From Atriophallophorus winterbourni (taxonomy: Eukaryota; Platyhelminthes; Trematoda; Plagiorchiida; Microphallidae), in assembly GCA_013407085.1 (NCBI GenBank), contig JACCGJ010008607.1, positions 1-64,000 of the forward strand: a stretch of DNA of 64,000 nucleotides. Direction: 5' to 3'. Positions 1 through 11,869 of this stretch are shown here, piece after piece. A program made the position numbers and the translations under genes. Every line of letters begins with the position of its first letter. Position 1 is the first letter of the stretch. The notes below the pieces were generated by a model. It was not told where the DNA came from. It did no database searches and saw nothing but the letters and a program-made list of their open reading frames with translations.

Positions 1-1302
1 GTAGAGCTGTGATTTGGAGTGGAGTGTAAGAATGCAACTTCGATATTCGACCAAATAATATGAAACTCATTTTAGACACATGTTGCAGTTGCTGTGTTCG
101 TCTGGGAACTGGACAACGCACGAAAGCATGGTATAGTAGATTGCGTGCTTCGTTCATTCGAATTAAAGAATGTGAACGGATCTGTAGATGAGCTGGATGC
201 ATCCATCTTTTCTTCGAGAGTTGATCTCGTAGAGAGAAGCTCGGCTTCACTAAATTCTTGTGGTCTTCTCTCAAAACACAGCATAGTGCTTTCACTGTCG
301 TCACAGACTAAGCCAGTCAGGATATCTTCCATTGTCATTAGTAAAGTATCCTCATCATCTGTTAGGAATTCTCCATTTAAATAAAACGAGATGGTGGAGG
401 CTTTGGGATGGAAAGATCCGTGTTGGTAACATGGAATTGTGGACTCATCTGAAGACGGTGCTTTTCCAATTTATTGTTACTCTATTCGTTGGTTGCTTCA
501 AATTACGCCGACTAACTTAATCGATGAAATCTAGTCTGAATTGCATTAAATCAGCGTTGCATTATAAATGAAATCTCTTTGGGTAATTTGAATCCGCTCA
601 AAGAGGTTTAATTTATAACGCAACGCTGATTTAATGCAATTCATAATAGATTCCGTCGATCAAAATATTTGGTGTAATTTACAGCAACGAGCAAATAGAA
701 TAACAATAAATTGGAAAAGAACCAATTTTTCCCGCATTTTCAGGTATTTCACACGCATCGGAATGCAGCTAGAAACTCTAGTTGAAGCCTCGTTGTCATG
801 GATTTCTTCAGAAATGACAGACGAAACCTCGTCTTCAGATGAGTCCACAATTCTGTGTTGCCAAAACGGATCTTTCGATTCTGAAGCATTTACCATCCCG
901 ATTTATTTGGACGAAGAAATCCTAACAGATGATGTGGATACTTTACCAATGACCATGGAAAATATTCCGACTGGCTTAGTTAGTGAGGACAGTGAAAGCA
1001 CGATGCCGTGTTTCGAGAGAAAGTCACAAGATTTTAGTGAAGCTGAGCTTCTCTCTGCGAGATCAACTCTCGAAGAAAAGGTGGATGCATCCAGATTATC
1101 TACAGCTCCGCTCATATTCTCTCATTCGAATGAACAAAGCACGCAATCTACGATACCATGCGTGATGGAGGAACTGCTTTCTTGTGTCGACCAGTTCCCA
1201 GGCGAACACAGGATGTGCAACATGTGTCATAGATGAAACTCAGATTATGTGGTCGAATATCGAAGTTGCATTCTTACACTCTACTACAAATCACTGCTCT
1301 AC
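1..1302. repeat. Long imperfect inverted repeat (foldback) 1
   Basis: The sequence from 1 reads into the reverse complement of the sequence ending at 1302 (GTAGAGC at the left, GCTCTAC at the right). The arms meet at a near-perfect stem, 537-580 against 600-643, around a 19-base loop. The left arm lacks about 115 bp present in the right arm near 710-825. Both arms encode related peptides pointing away from the centre: the minus-strand left arm has FSEAELLSTRSTLEEKMDAS and the right arm has FSEAELLSARSTLEEKVDAS. Arm identity is well below 100 percent, so the inverted duplication is not recent. The left edge is the window edge, so a target duplication cannot be judged. It could be a foldback element or an inverted gene duplication. 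Confidence 0.85.
634..1236 (+). CDS. Hypothetical Ser/Glu-rich ORF in right arm of foldback 1
   Basis: This is a 200-codon open frame of unrecognised identity. It is rich in Ser, Glu, Asp and Thr, suggesting a disordered acidic protein, and ends with Cys-rich HRMCNMCHR. The left arm of the foldback retains the same frame on the minus strand (about 450 down to 72) with many conservative replacements, for example TMENIPTGLV against TMEDILTGLV. That suggests the ancestor was coding. An AG after a pyrimidine tract near 730-743 could be a splice acceptor, so the true exon may be shorter. The left copy has lost about 115 bp around that point. No domain is recognised and no function is proposed. Confidence 0.25.
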   Translation: MQFIIDSVDQNIWCNLQQRANRITINWKRTNFSRIFRYFTRIGMQLETLVEASLSWISSEMTDETSSSDESTILCCQNGSFDSEAFTIPIYLDEEILTDDVDTLPMTMENIPTGLVSEDSESTMPCFERKSQDFSEAELLSARSTLEEKVDASRLSTAPLIFSHSNEQSTQSTIPCVMEELLSCVDQFPGEHRMCNMCHR

Positions 1303-3070
1303 TATTAGCGATTTAGAATTTTTCTGAATTTATATTTGATTGTGATATATTATCAATGAATATATTTGGTGTGCAAAGGATTCCCTTAATTTGAAATGAC
1401 TATATTAAAAGATTCACATCAATTGAAGTGTGCCTACATAAGCTGGATGATTCTCTTTCGTTTATTTTGGCATCTGACGTTAAACCATATCAAATCCAGT
1501 CTCTTAAACCGCATTCTGAAAGTCGTCGAACAAGATCATGCAAATTTACTTTGACCAGATGCGTTTCAATTGTGATAATATTTGTTCTTTGTGTTAATAC
1601 TTGTTCACTTACATAACTTTTACTTTTTACCCAACGATGGGCCGCATAATACAAGAAAATACTTTCGAAATTCTCCCAGCTTTTTAGAAATGGCATATTG
1701 GTATCGGATGGTAGTAATATTATAGATTTACCAAACATTCTTTTTTGGGTGGCCACGAAATACTGGCAAATCAGGTCAGATTAATGAATGTATTTGATTG
1801 CCTCTGCAATGCTGTAGCCAAGATACCAGATAATATATGAATGAACTTCAAACAAAGGTGTCATACTACAGACAACCTCAAAATCAATAACTGAACTCAC
1901 GTTTTTCGCGCTGATGATACTACTTCGATGCAGTTCATGCACGAATGACAACCGACGAATTTCCGTTCATGTTGCTGTAATGACACAAGTGTTGGGGAGG
2001 TGCATAGAATACCAGAAAGCCTGAAACGATGGCTTCTCGTGTTCCAGGAGAGTAAAAACGGCGAATTAGTTTCACAATCAATTTGAGAAGATTATCTCTC
2101 GTCGGACAGTGACCAAATTCAGACGACGTTAAGCGACGAGTACGATTATCCTCTCTGGAAAACACGGTGAGCGGTTATGATCAAAATTTGCGTACAAATG
2201 GTTACCAAAAATTGAGAGAAAATCCATGTTCAATAAATCTGCGATGATATTCATGTGTCAACTCACAATAAGCTAATTGCAGAAAAGCAAGTACCGCCTT
2301 AATCTACAAACGTTAAATTAATTTCAGGGATTATTGAACCGTATAATTTCAACTAGGCGGCACGAAATGTTATTTATCACTCAACGTGGTCAATTCATTT
2401 TTGGTCAGCAGAGAGTGTGCGGCAGTTTGTTTTTTGTGAGTAGCAAGCTCTGCCGGTTGTTAGAATAGTCGGCGAGGTCTTATGTAGGCAAGAATGTGAG
2501 GAGCTCTCTGCACTCTCCTTGATCATCATTTTTAGTAATTTCGTTTAGGAAACACTGGCCTTCTCGTCAACTTGAGGAATTTAAGGTCATTATGAGAAAT
2601 ACTGTTATATCTGTGATGTGCTACTACTGGACCAGTTTTTAGTTGCGACAGAACGCGACCGTAACTGAACTCGTGTATTGAACGAATGAATGAATAACAC
2701 AATGTTTATACAGTGAACGGTAACCACATTATACACTTACGATCGATCTTGATTGATGATTGATCGATAGTTAATTCACTGTCTGTACTACAATTACGTA
2801 AAGAAAAGAGAGAGACATTTCACACTTTGCAATTTGTACTAAGTCCAGAAGAAAGAATGTCACGAAAGGAGTTCCATAATGCTGGTCCTAGGTGGACTCA
2901 TTTGAGTGGTTTAGGAAATATAAGACATCCGAGATACTCTATGGGCCTTTATTTCATGTAGATTGAGGTTTATACTGTACTTACTTGAAAGCAAATAGCA
3001 GGCTTCAGAAAAACACCTCAGTGGATGCATAAAATATATGGGGACATACAAATTTGAAATATACAAATGC
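1303..3070. other. No assignable gene; one unexplained minus-strand ORF
   Basis: I see no recognisable gene or element here. The only stretch that reads like protein is a minus-strand 88-codon frame at 1490-1756 (contains FLYYAAHRWVKSKSYVSEQV), which resembles no family I can name. It may be an isolated exon or a relic. The rest is AT-rich and broken in all frames. Confidence 0.3.
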
Positions 3071-3079
3071 TAATCTTGC

Positions 3080-3870
3080 AGTGTCACCCCTGGTAGAGGT
3101 TGAATGATATTAACACGTGTGTTATGTGTTGGCTTAGAGTGTTTTGTTTTTACTAAGAACAATCGGATTGCTGTTACGAGATTTTGTTGATGTTGTGCTG
3201 GGGGAATTAATTTCAGTAACACGATACGACATTGCGTCATATTAAAGTGCCTCGGCACCAATTAACATTTATCGCCTCATCCGTTGGGCAGATCAGCTGT
3301 GAAACTGGGAACCTGGAACGTCGTGTCCATTGTCCCTGGATTTCATGATGAAATTTCGAATATCAGAGACGTAAGAAAATCAGCTGTCATTAACGATAAG
3401 CTAAAAAGGCAGAAAATCGACGTGGTTGCCAGACACTGGTATGAAAAAGGAAGAAATTACACATTATTCTGGAAAGGAGAGGGTTTTGATGAGATTCGAC
3501 CGCATGGAGTTGGATTTGCTGTGCGAAACAACCAATTGAAAGCAGCAGAATCAAGCAGCAGCGAAAGCGAACTGATTTGGCCTGTAAATCTGGCGTATAT
3601 TAATGGTACGATTAAATTGATCAAAGTTTATGAGCCGACGTTCTCTGCGAGACCGGCTGAAATTGACGCGTTTAATCATAACTTCCCAACTGTCCTCAAA
3701 AACGTTCCCCAAAAACTGTGTAGTGGTATTGGGTTATTTCAATGACAAACTTGGTGCAGATTACGAGTCATGGCAAAACATTAGTGTGAGTCGCCTTATA
3801 TTATTCAAACGGACGTTACTCGGCAATTTCGAAACTGCAATCGAAGTTCACCAATGCTGATGCTCGCTCA
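3080..3870 (+). mobile_element. RTE-like non-LTR retrotransposon fragment: 5' region and endonuclease
   Basis: The frame from 3284 starts KLGTWNVVSIVPG, the beginning of an apurinic-type endonuclease (EEP fold) of LINE elements. HGVGFAVRNNQL and INGTIKLIKVYEPT follow in the family order. A frameshift near 3720 moves the next family block (LGYFNDKLGADYESW, usually GDFNARVGAD) to another frame. The catalytic Glu region is degraded: family QETR-like text is replaced by ARHWYEKG. The element stops after the endonuclease with no reverse transcriptase adjacent, so it is a dead fragment. Assignment to the RTE-like group is from resemblance only. Confidence 0.75.
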
Positions 3871-4424
3871 AGTTCACACCGAAACCACAACGCTATTCGG
3901 ATGGTTGTACGTGTGTGTATTATTCGAATACATCCAATCATGTTTACACCTTGTTTACAAGCGTCAGTTCCATTGCACGAGATCAAGACAAGCGACATGT
4001 GTATTGTCTCAGGTCGTCCAATGATAGGCGAACATTAGTTGACATATATATCCTATTCCACTTTCTCCAATTCAGTTACTTGCATGCGCGATAAACTCGC
4101 TGTCATGTTGCATTGGGTTGGTTCCCTTGATGTGCCTGCACTTTGGGACAATGCCCCGAAAGCGCAGCTTAACATCCCTTATATTCTATGTGGGCTGTGG
4201 CCATGGAGCACCATTTGGTCTGTGTCCAATTAATTCGATGCCTCTCCCAATCTGAATGTGTAATCGCTTCCCATTCTGTGTGGTTTTTGCCGCAACCTGG
4301 GAGAGCCTCACACCATGTACCGATCGCACAGGGTATGATCGTTAAAATCCCGATTGCCCGATGTTGCATCAATCGGTTCGATTGAATAGCAGCATCTATA
4401 TCAGTGTTTTCGTTTTTGTTCCAG

Positions 4425-4571
4425 GTGAACGATTTTTGGGGCAGAGTGATCTGTCCGATTTTACGATCACTGGTATGCCCAGTGTGTAATGCTACGGGCG
4501 ATAATGCCCATACGCGGAAATTTTGCCCGTATATTCCAAAGAAGCCCTCCTGGTTGTCCTGGCGATTTTTC

Positions 4572-4611
<40 letters not shown>

Positions 4612-4676
4612 CATTTGATTTTTTATTAATACAGCATTTGATTTATGCGAGTTGCTTCCACTGGAGCAGCGTATAA
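4425..4676 (+). CDS. Nanos-type zinc finger, terminal exon (partial gene)
   Basis: Nanos proteins bind RNA with Pumilio and repress translation in germ cells. The frame opened by an acceptor (pyrimidine tract then CAG ending at 4424) reads [20 protein letters not shown] and on through [15 protein letters not shown]. This gives the second Nanos CCHC finger, C-x2-C-x7-H-x4-C, preceded by the family GRVxCPxLRxxVCP block. After PKKPSW the frame runs into the TA microsatellite and stops at 4676, so the C-terminus beyond about 4565 is doubtful. The first CCHC finger is not visible upstream in this arm and would sit on another exon. This is the more intact of two copies in the inverted repeat. Confidence 0.7.
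4574..4610. repeat. TA dinucleotide microsatellite
   Basis: An uninterrupted run of TA repeats lies in the spacer between the two arms of foldback 2. Confidence 0.95.
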
Positions 4677-4725
4677 TAATGTGTGTGGAAAAATATATCA
4701 CAAAATTAAACATCGCCGGGTCACC

Positions 4726-4851
4726 TAGGATGGCTTCTTTGAATAATAAGGGCAATATTTGCGCGTGTAGGCATTATCGCCAGTGGCATCACACACTGCA
4801 TACCAGTGATAGTAAAACTGGACAAATCACTCTGCGCGAGAAATCCTTTAC
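4726..4851 (-). pseudogene. Frameshifted inverted copy of the nanos zinc-finger exon
   Basis: Read on the minus strand from 4851, just after a TTCCAG acceptor, this copy gives VKDFSRRVICPVLLSLVC. A two-base loss relative to the left arm, next to the first Cys pair, throws the rest out of frame. The other frame then gives DATGDNAYTRKYCPYYSKKP. The finger His is replaced by Tyr (NAYT for NAHT). The frameshift and the lost zinc ligand make this copy non-functional as read. Confidence 0.65.
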
Positions 4852-5299
4852 CTGGAACCAAAACAAAAACACTGATATAGATGCTGCGATTCATTCAAAC
4901 CGATTGATGCAACATCATACAATCGGGATTTGAACGAGCATACCCTGTGCGATCGGTACATGGTGTGGAACTCTCCCAGGTTGCGGCAAAAACCACACAG
5001 AATGGGAAGCGTTTACACATTCAGATTCGACAAAGCATCGAATTTATTTAAAACGGACCAAATGGAGTTCCTTGATTACAACCAACATGGAATTAATACG
5101 ATGTTAAGCTGCGCTTTCGGGGCATTACCCAAATGGCAGCCACGTCAAGAGAACAAACCCAATGATACATTACAGAGAGCTTAGCAAGCCTGCAAGCAAC
5201 CGAAATGGAGAACGTGGAATAGGATATATATGTCGACTCAAGTTCGCCTTTCATTGGTCGAACTGAGAAAATACACATGTCAGCAACTTAGTCCAGAAG

Positions 5300-5870
5300 A
5301 TCCTCAGGTGTAGAAATCCTGCCCACTGTTGTACATCTTTCAGGTGATTACACGGAAGTACATTATCCACTAGATGCTTGAATTGGTTTTCAAATCTTTC
5401 TTTAATAAGCTATTCTGTGAGCGCATTCCACAGGTTAACATCTCTTGTTGAGAGCGTGAATTATTGTGTTGGGCAAAGTGTCCTTTGCTTTGGAGGCGAC
5501 GATTTTAACGTATTCTGTGAGGATTTATATAGGCTGCAAGAGCTGAGTGTGAGCAATGACGTCATATGTAGTCTTCGATTACAAACTCTGAGTTTCGGAG
5601 GAGATAATGAAGACCGTTAGTTCTAGTAAGAAAGCATTGGGCACGCCGTACTTGTTTAATTTTGTCCAAATCTTTATTCTAACATCGCGTCTAATGATTT
5701 TCATAGACGTGATGTCTCTCAGCGATTAGCATTTGATCACACATGGGGTTGGCTTGTTTCTGCTTCTGCCGCAGTATTGTCTCGAAGGAATAATTCAGCT
5801 TGATACAACAGTTTGATAGCTATTGTTTCTCTATAATAGGGATTATTATAGCTTGCGAATTAGTGATATA
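5300..5870 (-). mobile_element. Relic of CR1-like reverse transcriptase C-terminus
   Basis: On the minus strand the block DVNLWNALTE followed by LIKERFENQFKHLVDN matches the end of CR1/Jockey-type polymerases, where a V-N-L-W-N-x-L-P segment is followed by F-K-x-x-L-D. Upstream sequence is full of stops and frame changes. This is a weak call from a short motif. Confidence 0.4.
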
Positions 5871-6147
5871 CTTAACAATACATACATTGTTTAAATGACG
5901 TAACAGCTGAATAAATTCATATTAGTAGAAACAACGAAACAATATTTTTGAAGATTTATAAAATCTTGTTGTGATCACATCATCTTGATGGTACCTCGGT
6001 TCAAGTTATTAAGCAGCGAAGCATTCTAATTCAAAAACAATGGGCCAATGACGCAAAATGGTTTTCAAATATCTTAAATAGAACATTTCTAATAGCTAAT
6101 TTTATAATTCAGTCACTTTTAGATAAATTGACTAAACGAATTTAGTA
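5871..6147. other. Nothing recognised before the tandem duplication
   Basis: AT-rich sequence with no open frame of note. The tandem duplication begins at about 6148. Confidence 0.3.
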
Positions 6148-6199
6148 ACGTTGCATGAAGTATGAAATGAAAAGTTACACTACAACTTACCCAAAAAGC

Positions 6200-6912
6200 C
6201 TAGATGCTCACCAATGTTGATCTGGACATATTCATTGTTTCCTCATGAGTTGGACATCCGATTTGTTGTCTTAATGCAGTCTAATCTGGCCCCTTCGATT
6301 GCAATACTCCAACGTTTTCTGTTTCACAGAGTTCAAAACCCCAGTCGTAAACACAAGTTTCCCAATGTTTCTCTCGTGAATATTCTGAACTTCGTTCGCC
6401 ATGAAGTTCAAACGTGTTCTGCGACTCACTTTCTCTACAAGAGCAACAACTCCACACTTCTGACATCTCTGTTGCATGTGTCTTCTGAAAAAACCAAAAT
6501 GTTACATTCACAATGTCAACATACACAGGGTTTGTTCTGTTGTATTCGGTTGCTCTGTAAATCTGAGCTGGTTTTACTGTTAGATGAATAGGCATTTACC
6601 TCTGAGATGGAAGCTAGAGTATCTTGTTACATGTACTCTGGATTCAGCAACATTTACGTTCTTTGTTCACTTTTTGTAATTTTGGTCGAGATTGGAGTTC
6701 AGCATTGATGAAACTTTTTCTCACATCTCATAATCGAGTGGATATTGTAACCCACAAGCAAATTCCCGATCTTTGAACGCGAAATTTTTAATATCTAAAA
6801 CATTGTTAGTCCACTCGTTGATAGGAGAGCACAGCTGCCGGCCCCGAATGGGTCTATTCGTTGAAAAAATGTCAGACAGTTTGATTAGTAAGCTGAACTC
6901 ACGCTGTGTCAA
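6200..6912 (-). other. Duplicated ORF-like relic of unknown origin
   Basis: Minus-strand frames carry coherent protein-like text, such as QQRCQKCGVVALVEKVSRR and EFSLLIKLSDIFSTNRPI, broken by stops. The second copy lies at about 15055-15775, with QQRCQSCGVVALVEKLGD. Text is retained in both copies despite clear divergence, which points to an old coding sequence or element ORF. I cannot name it. Confidence 0.3.
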
Positions 6913-7916
6913 CGAACATTATTGATTGATACTTGATTGATTATTGATTGACGTCCTTAGAAAAAAGAAAAAGGAGAGCTCCATTTGAAAATTTTCGAAA
7001 TTTCGGCTTTAGACTAGTGTTACAATAACGCACAATTATTACTGTGCAAATTACCCATAGAATAAATATATTCACAGAAATGTACACATGATATCAACTA
7101 GATAAATTTGACCTTAATTGTTCAATAAGCAATTATTTTGACAGAGATATCGTGAAGTAACTGGGTTAAATGTCCTCCTATCTGAAGACGTAAGATATGT
7201 TTTCAACGAGTCTTCGGGAAAGATTGGCTTTTAAGGGCATCCTCATACTTTGTTCGAATTATCACTGAGAATGGTATTTATGTGCCGATCGCAAGACGAA
7301 TATTGTTATTTCAGGAATTTTTCGATAATATGCTCATACGGAAGAGAGGTTGTGAGTAAAACGCTTCTGATGCAACGTTTGAGCAACACAAATCCTTTTC
7401 AAATAAATTCGGACGCATAGGTGGTGAACAGCACATAAAATGAGGTAATACGCAAGAGAAACTAAGGTGGGAAATTATTCAAGATTCAACGACGAAAGAA
7501 CGAAGACAAAATGCATAAAACGAAAGCTTACGTACTTTAGTAAGGTAGAATATTTATATGATGGATCCATGTTAGTTTGCCAGATATGGTGACGCCCAGA
7601 TATTTTATGTATTCCCCTCTAGTCAGGTCTGTAAATTTAAGTCTGGATAAAGTGAGGTTAATGTAAATTGCGTCACGACGTCACCACGCAGATTAGTGAA
7701 CACAAGTTCATTAAAATAATGTGTTGCTCACATCCCCCGCACTTACACACCACTACTGGTTTCTGGCTGTTTGACGTCGTCAGGTGGTGACAGTAAGATT
7801 AGGTTCAGTTCATTACATTTTTCAGGATTTAAAGATAGTCATTCTCTAGTAGTCTAGTACTAGTCAAAATGCTCCATTCACATATTTTCTAACACGCAGA
7901 ATGTGTGATTCCGTCA

Positions 7917-8570
7917 CTAAACAATAATTTTGCTTGAACCCGGGTTGAGGAGGATCTTGGTATCTGGATTATTAATAACCGGAAACCGAATATTTATTGC
8001 CACAAAGTCTTCAACAAGGCAAGCGGTATCTTGGGAATGCCGAGGGAAATATTTGCGTGGTTCTTTTTTAAAACGCTCCCCCGCATTACAAATACGTACA
8101 TCCATCTGACGACAGACTACATAGGCACCGTGGCTGCGTAAATACATTAGAGTGCTGGATAAATATTAATACCTAGCGACGAAGCAAATTGATGGGATGA
8201 AGAACATCCCATACCAAGAACGAATGGCCATGCTGGGATTGACCAAATTTACACCAAGGAGAGTAAGGAGCGACATGATCCTGACATATAAAATCACAGT
8301 CTTTGCGATTCGATGAAAGTCAGTTGCCCTAAGAATACACGGAGTCATTCAAGTTGTCTCGTTATACCAAAATCAAGACTCAATTGTGGACTTCATTTAT
8401 TCTCTGTGCGTATTTGCTTTCTGTGGAATTCATTATCACAGGATATTTGAAAGCTACCACGATCCCTTGTTTAAAATGGAGTCTGGATACTTATAGGAAA
8501 GAGCACTCCACTATAAGCCCTGTATATTGGCCACATATGTGAACCCACCAAAGCCGAACACCTCAATAAT
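7917..8570 (+). mobile_element. CR1-like reverse transcriptase C-terminal relic, copy 1
   Basis: Plus-strand frames read EEDLGIWI, then FNKASGILGMPREIFAWFF, then TLPRITNTYI. Further on they read RMAMLGLTKFTPRRVRSD and VRICFLWNSLSQDI. These follow the order of the thumb and tail of CR1-type polymerases. Stops and frameshifts occur every few tens of codons. A block near 7745-7785 containing GGTTTCTGGCTGTTTGACG just upstream is a recurrent repeat also seen inverted at 42160-42420. Confidence 0.65.
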
Positions 8571-9239
8571 ATTTTGATATTTAATATCCAAGTACTGATT
8601 TTGAAGAAGAAATTGGCGTTATTCATATAAACGAATTTTAAGCAGTTACAATAATTACACCATAGATTACATAATTCTCTTTGCCCTTGTATTCCCCCGC
8701 AAAATCTAGAATATTTACTAATCAGACAATGGATTACAAAACATATTTTTTCCACAGGATTTGAAGTCCTTTGGATTTTTCAATCTATACAACTTAATTT
8801 GAGGATTTTAATGGCATGGAAATGCATCAAAATTAATAATAACCATAAGATGGTAGAAAATTTAAAAAATATCCGTGTATAAAAACAAGATAAGCAATTA
8901 CATTAAACAGTATATAAGTATTCGGGAAACGAATAATTCAATCAAATTTTTTTTTAATTTCGTTTAAAAATCATTCAAGCTAGTGGAGTGAGCAACGGTA
9001 GTAAGTAAACTGTTCCAAGTGAAACAGAAATGGGCAGAATAAAAATACCTTCTACAGTTTAGGCTGGAAAAGAGGAGTGGTTCGTTGTGTCTTACGCCAT
9101 CGCAAACGTTAACAGTTTCTAATTAAAAGCGAAATACATTTTCTGACAAATATGAGAAAAAAATAGGAAACCTCTTGAACAATTTTGATAGCAATGCATG
9201 AAATATCGATGATATTTCTTTTTGAGTCTTGTTGTTGTT

Positions 9240-11650
9240 GGCCTCCTTCGTTCAATGTCGACCATGGATGTACATCACAATCGCATGAATGTTCATGTTA
9301 TACAGCTTTTGGAATGACTAAACAGTTTGATTCGAGAGGAACATTCTCTCCCGCAGCGCTGGCAACGAAAGTCAGAACTCGGTTGTATTGCATCAGTTGG
9401 ACGCCGTCGGCGTGATCTGCGTTCAGCATCCAAGAGCTGTATCTGTTCCTCCACAGCTTGCAGACGACGCTTCACACAATGCCTCCAATGTGAGCATTCA
9501 AGATCAAGTTCTTACCAACTCACCGGGTCAATGCCAAGAGCTTTCATATCTCCTATGCAAACGTCTTTGTACCGGAAGTGCGGTCTGCCCAATGGTCGAC
9601 TCCCTAATTGCAACTCACCATAGAGTAGATCTTTCGGAATACGACAATTTTCCATTCTGTAGGCGTTACCAAGTCACCGAAGGCGGCGCTGTCGCAATAG
9701 GGTGAACATGCTCTGTAGACCAGCTTCTGAAAGCACTTCAGCATAAGTCACCCTGTCCATCCACGATATGTTCAAGATACGACGGATGCTTCGTAGATGG
9801 AAAGCATTCAGCTTCCGTGCGTGTCTTGCGTGGGTGGTCCAGGTTTCACTGCCGTACAGTAAAGCATTTAGTACGCACGCGCTGTATACCATCATCTTTG
9901 TCTTTACAGTCAGCTTGCGGTTACCCCAAACACGAGAGTTTAATCGGGACAGAATGACAGCTGCACTGTCAATCCGCTTATCAATCTCCATGTCTAGCGA
10001 GAGGTTATCCGCAATGGTTGAACCAAGGTATGTGAACTGATGTACTCATTCAAGCTGACAGTTTCCAACAGTAATGATGTGAGGCGATACAGTCCTTTGA
10101 CCAAGTACTTCGGTCTTGCTCATGCTGATTGGTAGCCAAAAGTTTTTGCATGCCGACGAAAAACAGTCCATTAGCGAATTTAGGTGCTCTTGCGAGTGAG
10201 CAATAAATGCTGCAACTTCGGCAAACAGCAGTTCATGGATAAGCACATTTCGTGCGTTGGTTTGGGCTCTCAACCGGTTCAGGTTAAAAAGCTTGCCATC
10301 ACTTCGCATGCGTAGGTAAATGCCTTTTGTCCTCGTCCTGAAAGCGTGCTTCAGAAGCAGAGCAAAGAAAATTCCGAACAGCGTGGGAGCAAAAACACAA
10401 CCTTGTTTGACGACTCGGCGAATTTCAAAGGCTTCTGAGCTGACACCGTTAAAATGTACTCAGCCTTTCATGCCTGAGTGGAACGAAATAACGAGCTTTA
10501 TTAGTCTTGGAGGCGGGCAGCAAATCAGATCAATCATTTTCAAAAGACCCTCCCTGCTGACGTAGTCGAATGCCTTCGTTAAATCAATAAAAACAACTTA
10601 TAATGGCATACGCTGTTCCCAACACTTTTCTTAAAGTTCTCTCAGGCAGAAGATCATGTGAACCGTTGATTTTTCCTTGCGGAAGCCACATTGAGATTTG
10701 GAGTAAATTCTATCAGCTAAAACTTGCAGCCGGATCTGTAAGACTTTAGGAAACAATTCGCCTACAACATTCAGAAGGGAGATTCCTCTGCAAATGTTGC
10801 AGTCGCCTCTATCTCTTTATTCTTAAATATCGTGATGACCTTTGTGTCTCGCATCTCTTGTGGGACACACTTCTCCGGCCAGCACTGAAGAAACAAATGG
10901 TGAAGAGGCTGTAATAATGCTGCTCTACAGCATTTGATGAGCTCAGGTAGAATTCCGTCGTCACCAGGGGCCTTCCCATTCGCTAAGCGGTCGACTACCC
11001 TATTGAGCTCATCCAGAGTAGTGGGAGTATCTAGATATTCAATAGTCGGCAACCGCTCGATATTTTCAAGTACATGTGGTAAAACCGTACTGTCCCTAGA
11101 GTAGAGAGAGGAGAAGTGCTCTACTCATCTTTCCATCTGTTGAGATTTGTCGACAATCGGGTCAACAGATACAGACTTAATGGGAGCCGTTTTCAAGTTT
11201 GTTTGGACCAAAGGCTCTCTTGATCCCATCATACATACCGTGAAAATTTCCAGTATCCGCAGCTTTTTGGATACTAAGGCTAATTTCTGTCCAATAGTCA
11301 TTTGCAAATAGCCTTGCAGTCTGTTGGACCTTATTTCTAGCTGCTCTTAAAAGTCGTAAGTTTTCATCTGTTCGCATAGCTTTGAACCTCAAGAATGCTG
11401 AGCGTTTCTCATCCAACACAGCAGTCATCTCAGAAGCTTTTGCTTCGAATCAGTCGCTCGTTCTAGCTTTCTTCGGACCGAAAGTGGAAAGTGCGACTCA
11501 GCATATGCAGCTTTTTATCAATTCCCAGTTTTCTGAAACCGATTCGAGTGGGGTTGTGTTGCTGAACTCGGCTGTGAAGGCTTTTGCAAAGTGCGCAGCT
11601 AGATTAGGTTCGCGCATGCAGGTGACGTCTATCCTATGCTGACCAGACAT
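9240..11650 (-). mobile_element. RTE-like reverse transcriptase relic, copy 1a
   Basis: Read on the minus strand, the order is fingers (LDELNRVVDRLANGKAPGDD, ELIKCCRAALLQPLHHLFLQ), palm, then tail (YGSETWTTHARHARKLNAFH, RRILNISWMDRV) and a C-terminal zinc-knuckle CQRCGRECSSRIKLFSHSK ending in C. The catalytic F-A-D-D motif is changed to LFAEVAAF at about 10215, and the frame is broken in at least six places. It is a dead element of which unit 2 has a second copy. Confidence 0.8.
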
Positions 11651-11869
11651 TAGAGTCTTGTATCACTGGGATTTGTGATACAATTATTTTCAAATGCACA
11701 CATTTGCCAAAATTGTCTGTTCAAAATTGCAAATTAATTTAAGTATGTTGCACACGATAGCTTTATAGCCACAGAGTTTTATGCGTTCAGATTCACAAGT
11801 AAATACATTTTCCATAACTTTAAAAAAACTTTTAGTACACGATTGCTTAATATTGTTTGTCCGGTATCC

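Larger units (their letters stand above)
3994..5281. repeat. Long imperfect inverted repeat (foldback) 2
   Basis: The left arm 3994-4567 is the reverse complement of 4711-5281, with a central spacer of about 140 bp that includes a TA microsatellite. The outer ends read GACATGTGTATT at the left and AATACACATGTC at the right. Matching blocks run the whole length, including an upstream non-coding region, a splice acceptor and a nanos zinc-finger exon. Base differences and small indels are scattered throughout. The arms are therefore two gene copies placed head-on, not a hairpin assembly artefact. Confidence 0.85.

Noticed and set aside
1935..2165. 76-codon minus-strand ORF
   Set aside because: No recognisable motif and no support from repeats or splice sites.
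4169..4573. 134-codon minus-strand ORF over the nanos exon
   Set aside because: It is antisense to the Nanos zinc-finger frame, which has recognisable ligands and a splice acceptor.
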